This document shows positions 54,601-64,000 of a stretch of 64,000 bases of DNA, piece after piece. A program made the translations under genes and the position numbers. Origin of the DNA: Nageia nagi (lineage: Eukaryota > Pinophyta). Position 1 is the stretch's first letter. Every line of letters begins with the position of its first letter. The notes below the pieces were generated by a model. The model was not told where the DNA came from. It did no database searches and saw nothing but the letters and a program-made list of their open reading frames with translations. The stretch covers positions 171,616,001 to 171,680,000 of the forward strand of contig JBITNC010000001.1 of the NCBI GenBank assembly GCA_050084985.1. Reading direction: 5' to 3'.

Positions 54601-55282
54601 CCATTATTTTTTAAAAATAATCCTTATGGGTAAAATATTACTCATAATTATTTTATCCCACATGGATCATATGATGATGCTCTTCATACTTTATCTAGAT
54701 CTCATCTTCTTAAGGTAAGTATTAGGGCATGTTCATTACACAAGCCTATCTTGCTTGCGAGTAGTTTCCCATGATGATCATGCTCTATTTTTGTTTGAGT
54801 AAGGGCTTTACTATTATGAGGGTAATTTAAGAAATCCTTTCAATATAGTTTAATGTATAACATTAACAATAGGTTGTAATCATAATCGAAGACTTTGTTT
54901 ATCTTAACTACCTCTTGCATTTCTTTTTTTAAATCCTAAATTTCAATGGATAGTTATTGGAGCCACTTTGCATTTTGAGATCTTAGATCAAAATTTGAAG
55001 TACTTATTTATTTTCTAAAACTCCTACCTATTATAGTTTAAGATTTATATATATATATATATCATTAGGACTCGTCATATTTAGTAGTAAGTCCCTCAAT
55101 AAATACATTGATCTCATGGTTATTTAAAAACCCTATCATTTGAGAGAAATCAATTTCTCATTTTTTTCCATCTAAAAAAAAATCATTAATGTAATCAAAG
55201 ATAATCTAGTGGGTATAAAATTTTGCATTCATATTACATCCTTACATAATCATATAAAACTTTTTGCACATGAGAAAATAGG
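54601..55282. other. Internal sequence of C, unassigned
   Basis: AT-rich, with an (AT)9 run near 55051. No domain seen. It ends at the target site of element M. Confidence 0.5.
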
Positions 55283-55287
55283 ACTGG

Positions 55288-55782
55288 TGTTGGAATGTAT
55301 AATGCATTAGTGTAAAGGTTTTGTTATAATATTATATGTAAGTTCACTAATACTTAAGGATATCATTTGATACCTTAACTATTTAATTGAATATGATAAT
55401 GTAACTTGTCCTACACTCCATGTTATGAGCATGCCCCTTGGGTAAAAGGGAGTTGCATGTCATGCCTTTTTACATTGGGTAAAAGGGTGATCCATAGAGG
55501 GATTTTGGCATATAAATAGAAGGCTCCCTCTTTGTGATTACACACCAATTTATGGAGTAAATTTATGCTATAGGATAGTGTTTAGGAGATGAGAATAGGA
55601 GACTTGTAAGAGTTCATATTTGTGAATGAAGTGAGATCTAGTTAGTGGATGTACTCCTAGTTGGAGTAACCACTTACATCTTGAGTTATCTTTGTGAGCT
55701 ATTTATATGTGATTTGTGAGCTTTCATATGATCTTGGAATTTTAAAGTTTAGAGTTATTTATGTTATAGTTCAACTCTCTCA
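55288..55782 (+). repeat. 5' LTR of M
   Basis: 495 bp, TGTTGGAATG..AACTCTCTCA, a direct repeat of 63118-63618. It lacks a 14-bp insertion present in the right copy and has several extra bases near its end. Confidence 0.96.
55511..55518 (+). promoter_or_regulatory. TATA box of LTR M
   Basis: TATAAATA in GGCATATAAATAGA, conserved in the right LTR at 63341; the likely promoter for element RNA. Confidence 0.65.
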
Positions 55783-55784
55783 TT

Positions 55785-55796
55785 TGGTATCAGTGC
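55785..55796 (+). other. Primer binding site of M
   Basis: TGGTATCAGTGC two bases after the LTR, one mismatch from the canonical initiator tRNA-Met site TGGTATCAGAGC. Confidence 0.85.
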
Positions 55797-58518
55797 TTTT
55801 TAGAGGCTCCTCTTCACATCCTTGGTGTTGAGGCTCTTAATATTCAACTTGGAGGTCCTCATTCGTTATCCTTCACTCCCATTATGAGGTAAAAGTGATT
55901 CATGGTATAATCTTACTTATCTTTATCTTGGATTACTAACATATTTTATGTTATGTTAGCCCTTGTTTATGATAAAATTTGTTTAAAGTAGCAATATATT
56001 TTGATACATATTTTTATACTAACATGTTTTGTTATTAGTTGCAACTTTTTTTAAAAATTGCTTATTAAATTGCATATCCAAAAAGGGGGGTTAGTATGCC
56101 AAAAAAAAAATTACAATTTGTTTCATTTTTGTTTTTTATAAATGATATTCAAAATAATTATATTGTGTTATAACTCTTTTTTAAAAACATAGGAAAGTTG
56201 CATCCCCTTTACAAAAGATACATATTTGAAAATAGGGGCATATTGTATTTTTAAAATACATACTAATTTGTTATTCCTTCATACAAACCTTATTACTTTC
56301 TAATAGTTGGATGGAGGAATGCATTGTTGTTTTTTAAAACCTATATTTATTTCAATATATTTTTTTTAACCTTTGTATTGGGTAGAATATTTTTCAAAAT
56401 AAAGGAGGATTTGACTTTCTTGAATTGCATCCCTATCCCTCTCAACCTCCTCTATGAACTCCCAGCTTTGAAGGATTTGACTTATTTTGCCACAATTTAT
56501 CACTCCCTAGTAAAAATTGCATGTTCTTAGCAATGAAAACCACCTAATGTGTGATGAACCTACAACTTTCTCTCCATTATGTATTGACCTTTCAGCCTCT
56601 CATTGCTTGCACCTTTGTGCTTGCATGGTTGGTGACCATCAACCTCCTCTTAGAACTAGCAGCTAATTTTTTTCTATCTCCTCCTATTTCCCCTCCATTG
56701 CCTCCTTATGCCTTGCATGTTTTGAGTCTTCAACTTTGTCCATAGGGTCATGACTCATCAACATCTCCCTCTCAATTTGGAGATCAAAATTTATGTTTAC
56801 CATCTTAAGATAGCTTTAGCAACCAAGTAGATCTTGGGATTTAAGTGCTTGAATATTGAATTTATATAGAATGCACCAACACCCAAGTGACCCATGTGCT
56901 CCCTCCTCCATTGATTCTCCTACTCGAGGCTCTTTTGCTTGATAATAAGAAAGGTTAATTTGATCTAGTTTTCTATCATGCAAGTACCTTCATGCATCAT
57001 GACATGCTTTAATTAACTAATGTGTGGAGAGTATGGGTATCATTCCTAGGGACTAAAATTAATGCATATTTTAATATTTGGATGAAGTGTGGGTTCTATT
57101 TTTCACATTAATTGCATGAAGTGGAGTGTAGGTTACTCATTTATTTTTTTGCAAAGTGTGGATAAGTAAATGATGACTTGTTTATTTTTTGTCTACTTGG
57201 AGAAACTATTAAATTAGTATGGCAAAATTATTATTATTATTATTTTACTTAGTTGCAAGGTAATTTAAAAAAAAAAAGTAAATTGTTTTTTAGCTAAACC
57301 TTCTAAGAGGAATATTTACAAGTTGCTTTCTTAATTACATTGCAAATTTACTTTGGTAAATATTACATAGGTAAAAGTAATAAAAATTTTTTTTCTAAAG
57401 TTAAAAATTGCAATGACATTATTAAAGGAATCATATTTTTAAGTAAAGAGGGGGAAATTTTTTGAAAGTCTTTACTTAAAATTTTAGATGCATATGTAAA
57501 CAAGATATGTCTATTGCTTAAGTTAATAATACATGCTTATGAATTAAATTTTTTAAGTTAATGATGCATATGACTTAAAATCCTTAATATGCATGCTTCC
57601 TACTTATTAAGTATTTATCCTTTATGCAAAGTTAACTTATGAAAATTATGTAATTAATGAATGCTTATGCTTAAGTATTTGTTTCTTGCAAAGTTAACTT
57701 GTGTAAATTTATGTACCTATGTAAAGACATTCTTTAGGGGTTAGTAAAAAAAACCCATTGGGATCTTAAGGTTCCAAGTCATGAATGGATGATGTTTAAT
57801 GCACTTTACTTCATATTTAACACTTTTTACTTATGCAAAATTGCAAACATTGAATTTGAACAACCCCCTAAAATGAACACATCTGCATGTACATTTCACA
57901 ACATGACTTGTTTGGGGAGCCATGAGGTGAGGATAGGTAAACTAGAGCTTTTAAGTCTAACAATCCAAATGGTGAAGAGTCCATACTTTTCAATTGCCCC
58001 TAAGTCCTTTGTTAGTTTGGATATAACTCTAATAGGTGGACAAGCATGTGTGTAGTGATACCACATGTCTACATGTCCATTCAGGGATTATCTTGATAAC
58101 CTAGAAGGATAAATTAAAACCTGATCAAGATTAATAATTTGGTCTATCCAATAAACATCATAACCTTAGAAAATAGTAGGTACTTATTCTTGTGAGAAAG
58201 TATAATACTGGCCAAGGCAAATTGGTTAAGGATTGGTAGTAGTTGGGCTCCTCTTATGTGAGCATCCGAGTGAAGGCCTAATTTTAGATAAGAAAACAAG
58301 CCTCAACAATGTCACTCTACATCTATGGTTCTTGAGATGATAAATGTATTTGGGTACATGGGTTATTATTTGAGTTCTAAAACATTTGCACTTGTGAATC
58401 AAATCAAGCATGTCTCTAGTGTTAAATTTAACATGTATTATTTACTTGGTTAAAAATTAACATATAATGTTGTTTATTAAACCACATGCTTATTATTTTT
58501 TACATTCTTATGTAGCAA
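55797..58518 (+). other. Unusually long leader of M
   Basis: About 2.7 kb between PBS and gag, where copia elements usually have a short leader. No transposon domain was recognised. The longest frame, 57789-58055 (88 codons, containing NTSACTFHNMTCLGSHE), matches nothing I know. It could be untranslated leader, captured host sequence or a later insertion whose ends I could not define. Confidence 0.55.
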
Positions 58519-59297
58519 ATGGAAGAATCCTTTTTACCCAAACACATTCTTGATGGTTTCAATTTTGGAATCTGAGAACCTTGGATGAGAGTTGAATTAT
58601 AGGCAAGGAAGCTATTATAAATAGTAACAACCTTGTTGCTCCCACAAATGAGAAGGCACTTGAGATCTACAACATGAAGAATGAGTTGGCTACCTCCATG
58701 ATTTTCTATATAATTTTATATGATGTGCTCCTAATGATTTCCTCTTCAACCTTGATAAAAGAAGCTTGGGATAAGATTAAGCAAATATACCTTAGTTTAA
58801 AGTTTTCAAGAAGGTTTACTATTCTTCAAAAGTTGCTTCAATCTTATCAAGAGGAAGATGAAAATATGGCTATTTACATGAACAAAATCATTAACCTAAG
58901 GATCCAACTTGTTGTGTGTGGGTGCAATTGGATCAATGATGAGTTCATAGTCTTCATCATTCTTCAAAGCCTTTCTTCAAAGTTTGTAAACTTTATGATG
59001 GTTATGGAAACAAGGCTTGATGATGAAGAAGAAGTCTTCTCCCTTGAGAATATTTCTAGGCTCCTTTTGAAGCATGAGGAAACCCTTAATAAAAAGGTGT
59101 TGATTTCTTCTCCAAAGGATAATAATATTGCTCTAGGAGAAACCAAAACTCCTTTCAAGAATAATTTCAACCATCATAAGAAATCTTATCCTTCTTCCTC
59201 CAAAAGGTTTGATAAAAGAGGCAATAGCAACAATGATAATAATAGGAATAACAACATCAATAGCAGAAACAATAGTAACAACAACCACTTCAAGTAA
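58519..59297 (+). pseudogene. Copia gag of M
   Basis: Starts MEESFLPKHILDGFNF at 58519. After damage near 58570 a clean 207-codon frame runs from 58674 to 59297. It shows the UBN2-type pattern: AWDKIKQIYLS, ILQKLLQSYQEEDENMAIYM, FIVFIILQSLSSKFVNFM and LLLKHEETLN. It ends in a long Asn/Ser/Lys/Arg-rich basic tail before the knuckle. Gag would form the particle. Confidence 0.9.
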
Positions 59298-59329
59298 AGA
59301 GATGGAAAAGATAAAGAAAACAATCCATA

Positions 59330-59990
59330 TCCTAAATAAAAGTTTTATGGTAATTGTAACTATTATGGCATCCAAGGTCATAAAGAAGTTGATTGCTACA
59401 AAAAGAAAAGAGTGAAAAAAAACAAAGGTAATAGAATTGTAAAGAACTTAAAAGGAAAGAAGAATATTCAAGCTAATTTTGCTACGATGCTCTACTCCAT
59501 GTCTTGTAATTTTTTATTTGATTGGATTGTTGACTCTAGTTGTTCTAATCACCTTTGTTTTGAAAGGGAAAAGTTTGAGAACTTTCACAAGTATAGAAAA
59601 GATGTAGTTGTGATAGGTGCTAATTATATATTTGAAGTCCAAAGCATTAAAAGTGTGTTGATTAATGGGAAGGTTCTTGATAATGTGCTCTATATTCCTA
59701 ATCTTAGGATGAACCTTCTCTCCATGATCCAAGTTGCTAGAAAAGGGTACTTTTTTGAGTTTGAATGTTAATCCTAGTGCATTAAGAAAGGACTTGCCAT
59801 GTTGGTTAAATGATTAGTGAAAGATGATCTCTACATTATGGATCAAGTTCTATAAAAGATGTATCTTTCTATAAGTGTGTGTTCAAGAAGCAATCTTTGG
59901 CACTAATGTTTAGGGCACCTTAACCATAAGAGTATTCAAGTCATGAAAAACCAAGAATTTGTAGAATGTTTGCGTTCAATTTCACCTTCA
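59330..59990 (+). pseudogene. Zinc knuckle, protease and GAG-pre-integrase of M
   Basis: Near 59341-59402 the knuckle reads CNYYGIQGHKEVDC: the second Cys of CX2CX4HX4C is Tyr. The protease segment follows (59412-59771). Its active site is VDSSCSNHL at about 59529, so the usual D-S/T-G is DSS, lacking the Gly. YIPNLRMNLLSMIQVARKGY marks the protease C-terminus. After stops, WHLGHLNHKSIQVM-like sequence near 59900-59945 is the GAG-pre-integrase histidine motif. Confidence 0.85.
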
Positions 59991-60822
59991 ATAGGTCTAT
60001 ATGAGAAGTGCATCCTTGAAAAGATGCATAGGCAAAAATTTGATAAAGATAAGGCAACAAGAGCATATCAACCTTTTCAACTTGTGCATTCAGATTTGAT
60101 GGGCCTATTTCATATTAAGTCACTTGGAGGAGCATCTTACATCTTGACCTTTATTAATGACTTTAGTAGGATGACCTTTGGGTATCTACTTGAGAATAAG
60201 GATCAAACCTTTGAGAGTTTTATAGTTTTTAAGGCCTTTGTTGAAAATCAAACTAACCTTAAAATCAAGATGTTGAGATTAGATAATGGGGGAGAATATA
60301 ATAGCAATGAGTTTAATGACTATTGTGCTAAGTATGGAATCAAGAGGTAGTTTATGATTCCTAACACTCCTTGATAGAATGATGTTATCAAAAGGAAAAT
60401 CAGGATAATTATGGAGATAGCTAGATGCATGCTAGGTAATATTCCTAGTTTCTTATGGGGTGAAGCTATGAGCATTGCTATTTACACCTTGAATAGTTGT
60501 CCCATAAAATTTGTTCAAGGAAAAAAATCCTTTTGAGGTATGGTTAAGAAGAAAACCTAACATTTCTCACCTTAGGGTGTTTGGTTGTGAAACATTCTCC
60601 CATATTGTTTCTAAGAAAAGGAAAAAGTTAGATAAAAGAGCTAAAAAATGCACCTTTATGGGTTATGATAGTCAGCATAGAGGCTATAAGATCTACTCTC
60701 CATCCTATAAAGCAATGTTCATTTCAAAGGATGTAAAGTTCAATGAACTTCTTGAAGAATCTACTTCTAATGAGGATGTGGATGATCTAGAGGACTCTTT
60801 AGTTACACCTAGCTAGTTAGAT
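59991..60822 (+). pseudogene. Copia integrase of M
   Basis: The zinc-binding end is followed by FQLVHSDLMGLFHIKSLGGA (first catalytic Asp, about 60093), FINDFSRMTFGYLL and MLRLDNGGEYNSNEF (second Asp). Beyond two stops the third catalytic residue is lost: the family VVERKNR motif reads VIKRKIR, Glu to Lys at 60390-60392. MEIARCMLGNIPSFLWGEAM and, after a shift, the C-terminal block (60511-60816: FEVWLRRKPNISHLRVFGCE, FMGYDSQHRGYKIY) complete the domain. Inactive. Confidence 0.92.
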
Positions 60823-60889
60823 ATTAATGTAGACAAGTCATCTCAGGACCAAAATTCTCCAACATAAAGAGTAATAAGGAGCATGACCT

Positions 60890-61650
60890 TGAAAAAGTCC
60901 TTATTTACCAAGATTGAAAACAAGTATGAGCCCTCAACCTTCAAAGAAGCTTCTAAGTATGAGTGCTGGATGGAAGCCATGAAAGTGAAGTATGAGGCAC
61001 TTATGAAAAATGAAACTTAGGATTTGGTTCCTTATCCCAGTGAGAAAAATGTGATTGGCAATAAGTGGATATATAAGGTCAAGTATAATTTAATTGGTGA
61101 TATTGAGAAACACAAGCTAAGGTTAGTAGCCAAAGGTTTTGATCAAAAATATGGTGTAGATTATGAGAAAACCTTTACTTCTATGGCAAATATGCCTACT
61201 ATGAGAATTATCCTTACTCTTTCTGTAGCTTAAGGATGGAAAATGTTTCAACTTGATATCAAGAGTACATTTCTCAATGGTAACTTAGATGTAAAAATAT
61301 TAATGAATCAAGCTAAATAAATCATTATATGGACTTAAGCAAGCACCTAGATCCTAGTATAGGAAGATTTTAAGGTATTTTGCAAACATTGGTTTCTTCA
61401 AATGCTTTTTAGACTTCAATTTATATGTGCTCACTCAAGGAAAAGGCATGATCTTGATTCTCATTTATGTGGATGATCTTTTGATTACTAGGAATAATGA
61501 TGAAATCATTCAAGAGTGCATATCCAAACTTAAGGTAACATTTAAAATGATTGATCTTGGTCTTTTACAATACTATGTTGGAATGTAAATGTATCAATAC
61601 AAAGATTGTACTTATCTCAATCAATCTAAGTATATATCAGACATCTTGTA
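60890..61650 (+). pseudogene. Copia reverse transcriptase of M
   Basis: RVT_2 pattern: EASKYECWMEAMKVKYEAL, NVIGNKWIYKVKYN, HKLRLVAKGFDQKYGVDYEK, then FQLDIKSTFLNGNL with the first catalytic Asp. A short internal deletion (some 15-20 codons by comparison with the family) precedes SLYGLKQAPRS. The active-site YVDDLLIT is intact at 61466-61489, followed by FKMIDLGLLQYYVGM. Stops occur in several places. Confidence 0.92.
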
Positions 61651-61699
61651 AAAATTTGGATGGAGGAGTGTAGATATGTTGTGATCCTATTTTCTCCTA

Positions 61700-62430
61700 G
61701 AATCACTATTTCTCTGAGGTCCAACTCTCAATTGGTTGATGCTATAGCTTATAGGTAATTAATTGGTAATCTTCTATTTTTGACTATTTCCAATCTATAT
61801 ATTACCTTTGCAATGAATTTGATAGCATTATTCATGCAAAAACCATATGTTGAGCACCTCAATGCTATTAAGCAAATCTTGAGGTATGTTACAAGGATGA
61901 AAGATATTGCTCTCAAGTATTCTAAGTTGCCCTCATTTATTTTCTCAGGGTTCTCAAATTCTGATTATGGGGAAGATAGAGATGATAGAAAATCAACCTC
62001 TATGTATATTTTTAGCATTGGTTCAGGTGCTATCTCTTGGGCTTCCAAGAAGTAGCCTACTATTTCTCTTTCCATCATAAAAGCAAAATACCATGCCATG
62101 CCTGTTGTAGCCCAAGAAGCTATTAGCTAAGGCATCTTGTAAAAGAAATTGGGTATGAGCAAGCTAGCTCATCTTTGATTTCTTTAGATAGTCATTTGGC
62201 TATTTCTTTGGCTAATAATCCTATGTTCCATAAAAGAATAAAATATGTAAAAATCCAAGCCCATTTTATTAAGGAGAAGGTTCTTAATGGCATCATACAC
62301 TTGGAGTATTGTCCATCAACCTTGAACTCTACTGATTTATTTACCAAGCCCCTCCCAAAAGCTTAGTTCTGTAAGCTTAAGGATGCTATTAGGTTGGTTA
62401 AGTTTCCCTCAAGTGGGACTAAAGTTTGAA
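61700..62430 (+). pseudogene. Copia RNaseH and polyprotein end of M
   Basis: VDAIAYR.LIGNLLFL leads into 61780-62055 (HLNAIKQILRYVTRMKDIAL, FSNSDYGEDRDDRKSTSMYI, GAISWASKK), the Asp-containing RNaseH block. After a stop at SKK come SIIKAKYHAM and, in another frame, 62175-62366 with RIKYVKIQAHFIKEKVLNG and DLFTKPLPKA, the usual C-terminus. The reading ends near 62428. Confidence 0.92.
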
Positions 62431-63107
62431 TTGAATTCATGTTTGTGATGATAACTTCACCCCTAGGAGGATTTTGTGTTGTATAGTGTTGATTTTATTG
62501 TACACTTTCATGGTAAGTTTGCTCTACATGAAGAACTTCTTGTACAAATTTTAGAGCAAAAAGATTGGCCAATCTAGCACTGTTTAATTATTTATGTGTG
62601 AGGAACTCTTATGTATCTTTTGGCACTATTTAGTTATCCATATGTTACTCATATGTACATGTTCTATTTTATAATGATAATCAACACATATTTTATATAT
62701 AGTAGGTGACTATGAGTTTTTGGCTTTGCATCTTTGTGATGAATTATAGTGCACCATTGATTAGTTCATGATGGAATTTGTGTGATTCATCTATCCTTGT
62801 TGATATGAATATGTTGCATCTAATTGATCTTCTTATTTGATCTACTTATGACTTGTAGGTTCCTTTGAGATTGCAGGTTACTTACCTTAAGTATGCAGGC
62901 TCTTGAAGACTCTTCATGACTTCCAGTTGTATGACTACTTCATGTACATTGAAATTGATTGAGGTTAATGATTGTATTTGTAAAATTAGTAAGTCTCAAA
63001 CTAGATCTTTCTTACTTCACAAATATGTAAAATGTTCTCATCTTCATTGTATTTGTTTAGAGGAGAACTCTCTTACTTTTTTCCTTCTCTCTATCCCAAT
63101 ATTGCAT
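62431..63107 (+). other. 3' untranslated region of M
   Basis: About 680 bp between the end of pol and the PPT; no domain seen, only short frames. Confidence 0.6.
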
Positions 63108-63117
63108 TAAGAGGGAG
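63108..63117 (+). other. Polypurine tract of M
   Basis: TAAGAGGGAG immediately before TGTTGGAATG of the right LTR, standard for copia. Confidence 0.88.
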
Positions 63118-63618
63118 TGTTGGAATGTATAATGCATTATTGTAAAAGTTTTGTTATAATCTTCTATGTAAGTTCACTAATACTTAAGGGTATCATTTTA
63201 TACCTTAAGTATTTAAGTGAATATGATAATGTAACTTGTCCAACACTCCATATCATGAGCATGCCCCTTGGGTAAAAGGGAGTTGCATGTCATGCCTTTG
63301 TACATTAGGTAAAAGGATGATACAAAGAGGGATTTTTGCCTATAAATAGAAAGCTCCATCTTTGTTATGACACACCAATTTATGGAGTAAATTTATGCTA
63401 TAGGATACTATTTAGGAGATGAGAATAGGAGATTTGTAAGAGTTCATATTTGTGAATAAAGTGAGATCTAGTTAGTGGATGTACTCCTAGTTGGAGGTAC
63501 CACTTACATCTTTAGTTATCTTTGTGAGATTGATTTGTGAGTTATTTAGATGTGATTTGTGAGCTTTCATGTGATCTTGGGAGTTTAGAGTTGCTTGTGT
63601 TATAATTGAACTCTCTCA
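63118..63618 (+). repeat. 3' LTR of M
   Basis: 501 bp, TGTTGGAATG..AACTCTCTCA, followed by the ACTGG duplication. Confidence 0.96.
63341..63348 (+). promoter_or_regulatory. TATA box of 3' LTR M
   Basis: TATAAATA, same context as 55511; in this copy it would drive transcription out into flanking DNA. Confidence 0.55.
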
Positions 63619-63623
63619 ACTGG

Positions 63624-64000
63624 CATATCCTAGATTTACCTCTTCAAAATCTTATTAATTAGTAGTTTAGGTTTGAAATACATGATATTCTTTTAAGCAT
63701 TGAGTATCATCCTCTATTTATAATTTGAAGCAAGAAATGATTATAGTATTAACCATTCATAAGCCTCTACATACATAGTTATTACCCATGGTCCATTATC
63801 TAAAATATCTTGTGAATTCTTTCTAGATCATTTCAAATTACAACTCATTACATATTCTACATCATACATACATGTAAGGTCTAAGTATACCACTATATTA
63901 CAAATTCCTCCATGATCATAACTTGTTAGGATATGTTAACTTCTCCTCTTAGTATCCTTTATGATAATTGATTTCATTGCAATTACATGAAACATCATAT
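63624..64000. other. Continuation of element C, unassigned
   Basis: Sequence right of the M target site; it should be the interior of C. No gag or other domain was recognised. Confidence 0.45.

Larger units (their letters stand above)
55283..63623 (+). mobile_element. Complete Ty1/copia retrotransposon M with target duplication
   Basis: An 8331-bp element (55288-63618) between perfect ACTGG duplications (55283-55287 and 63619-63623). LTRs have TG..CA ends. A tRNA-Met-type PBS follows the left LTR and a PPT precedes the right one. The gene order gag, protease, integrase, reverse transcriptase, RNaseH is that of Ty1/copia. The LTRs differ at about 38 of some 480 aligned positions by hand count, plus two small indels, about 8% divergence. 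All domains carry stops or shifts, so the copy is dead. It sits within element C. Confidence 0.95.

Noticed and set aside
60890-62430. Endogenous pararetrovirus as source of the reverse transcriptase
   Set aside because: Integrase precedes RT, and LTRs, PBS, PPT and target duplications identify a Ty1/copia retrotransposon.

Overview
The window reads as intergenic DNA from a large, AT-rich plant nuclear genome. A gymnosperm is plausible, but that is inference: no host gene, rRNA or tRNA gene is visible that would fix the species. Almost everything recognisable is LTR retrotransposon sequence, nested and decayed by stop codons and frameshifts. No intact host protein-coding gene was found.

Layout, with letters used throughout. 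1-3037: element A (minus; Ty3/gypsy gag, PBS, 5' LTR). 3537-5757: L, a Ty1/copia gag-to-integrase pseudogene (plus). 8560-14220: K, a gypsy (chromovirus-like) RNaseH-integrase pseudogene (minus), split by J (9203-13408), a 4.2 kb LTR element with target duplication ATTTG. 15048-15818: H, a gypsy gag (plus), cut in its zinc knuckle by G (LTR 15819-17200, tRNA-Met-type PBS, 62-bp tandem array, gag-protease to 20114). 20115-26286: F, the 3' part of a plus-strand gypsy element with an antisense plant mobile domain (PMD) gene, polypurine tract and LTR. 27255-30254: E (minus gag plus LTR). 30255-39944: about 10 kb of AT-rich sequence with microsatellites and a 129-bp duplication. 39945-47978: B, a complete 8.0 kb minus-strand element with LTRs, target duplication TTATA, gag, no pol, and an antisense PMD gene. 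48294-51137: D, LTR, PBS and an unknown ORF (plus). 51138-55282: C, 3' LTR, PPT and an antisense PMD gene, inserted into D. 55283-63623: M, a complete Ty1/copia element with target duplication ACTGG, inserted into C.

The most interesting pattern is the A/B/C/D/E/F family. Its members share LTR ends (TGTAGAYRYC near the start, TCTACA-type ends), a PPT ending GGGGCAAA(A), an unusual primer site (TTTTGGTGAACC) and a gag with a CX2HX4HX4C knuckle. In all three members where the region before the 3' LTR is visible (F, B, C), it carries a PMD gene on the opposite strand. Each PMD exon follows a pyrimidine-rich ..TAG intron acceptor. In B a second, phase-consistent 71-bp intron leads to a coiled-coil C-terminal exon. 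Antisense extra ORFs are known in Tat/Ogre-type gypsy elements and PMD proteins are known to move with transposons, so the class is not unprecedented. The gag-plus-antisense-PMD, pol-less structure of B, repeated in one 64 kb window, is worth follow-up.
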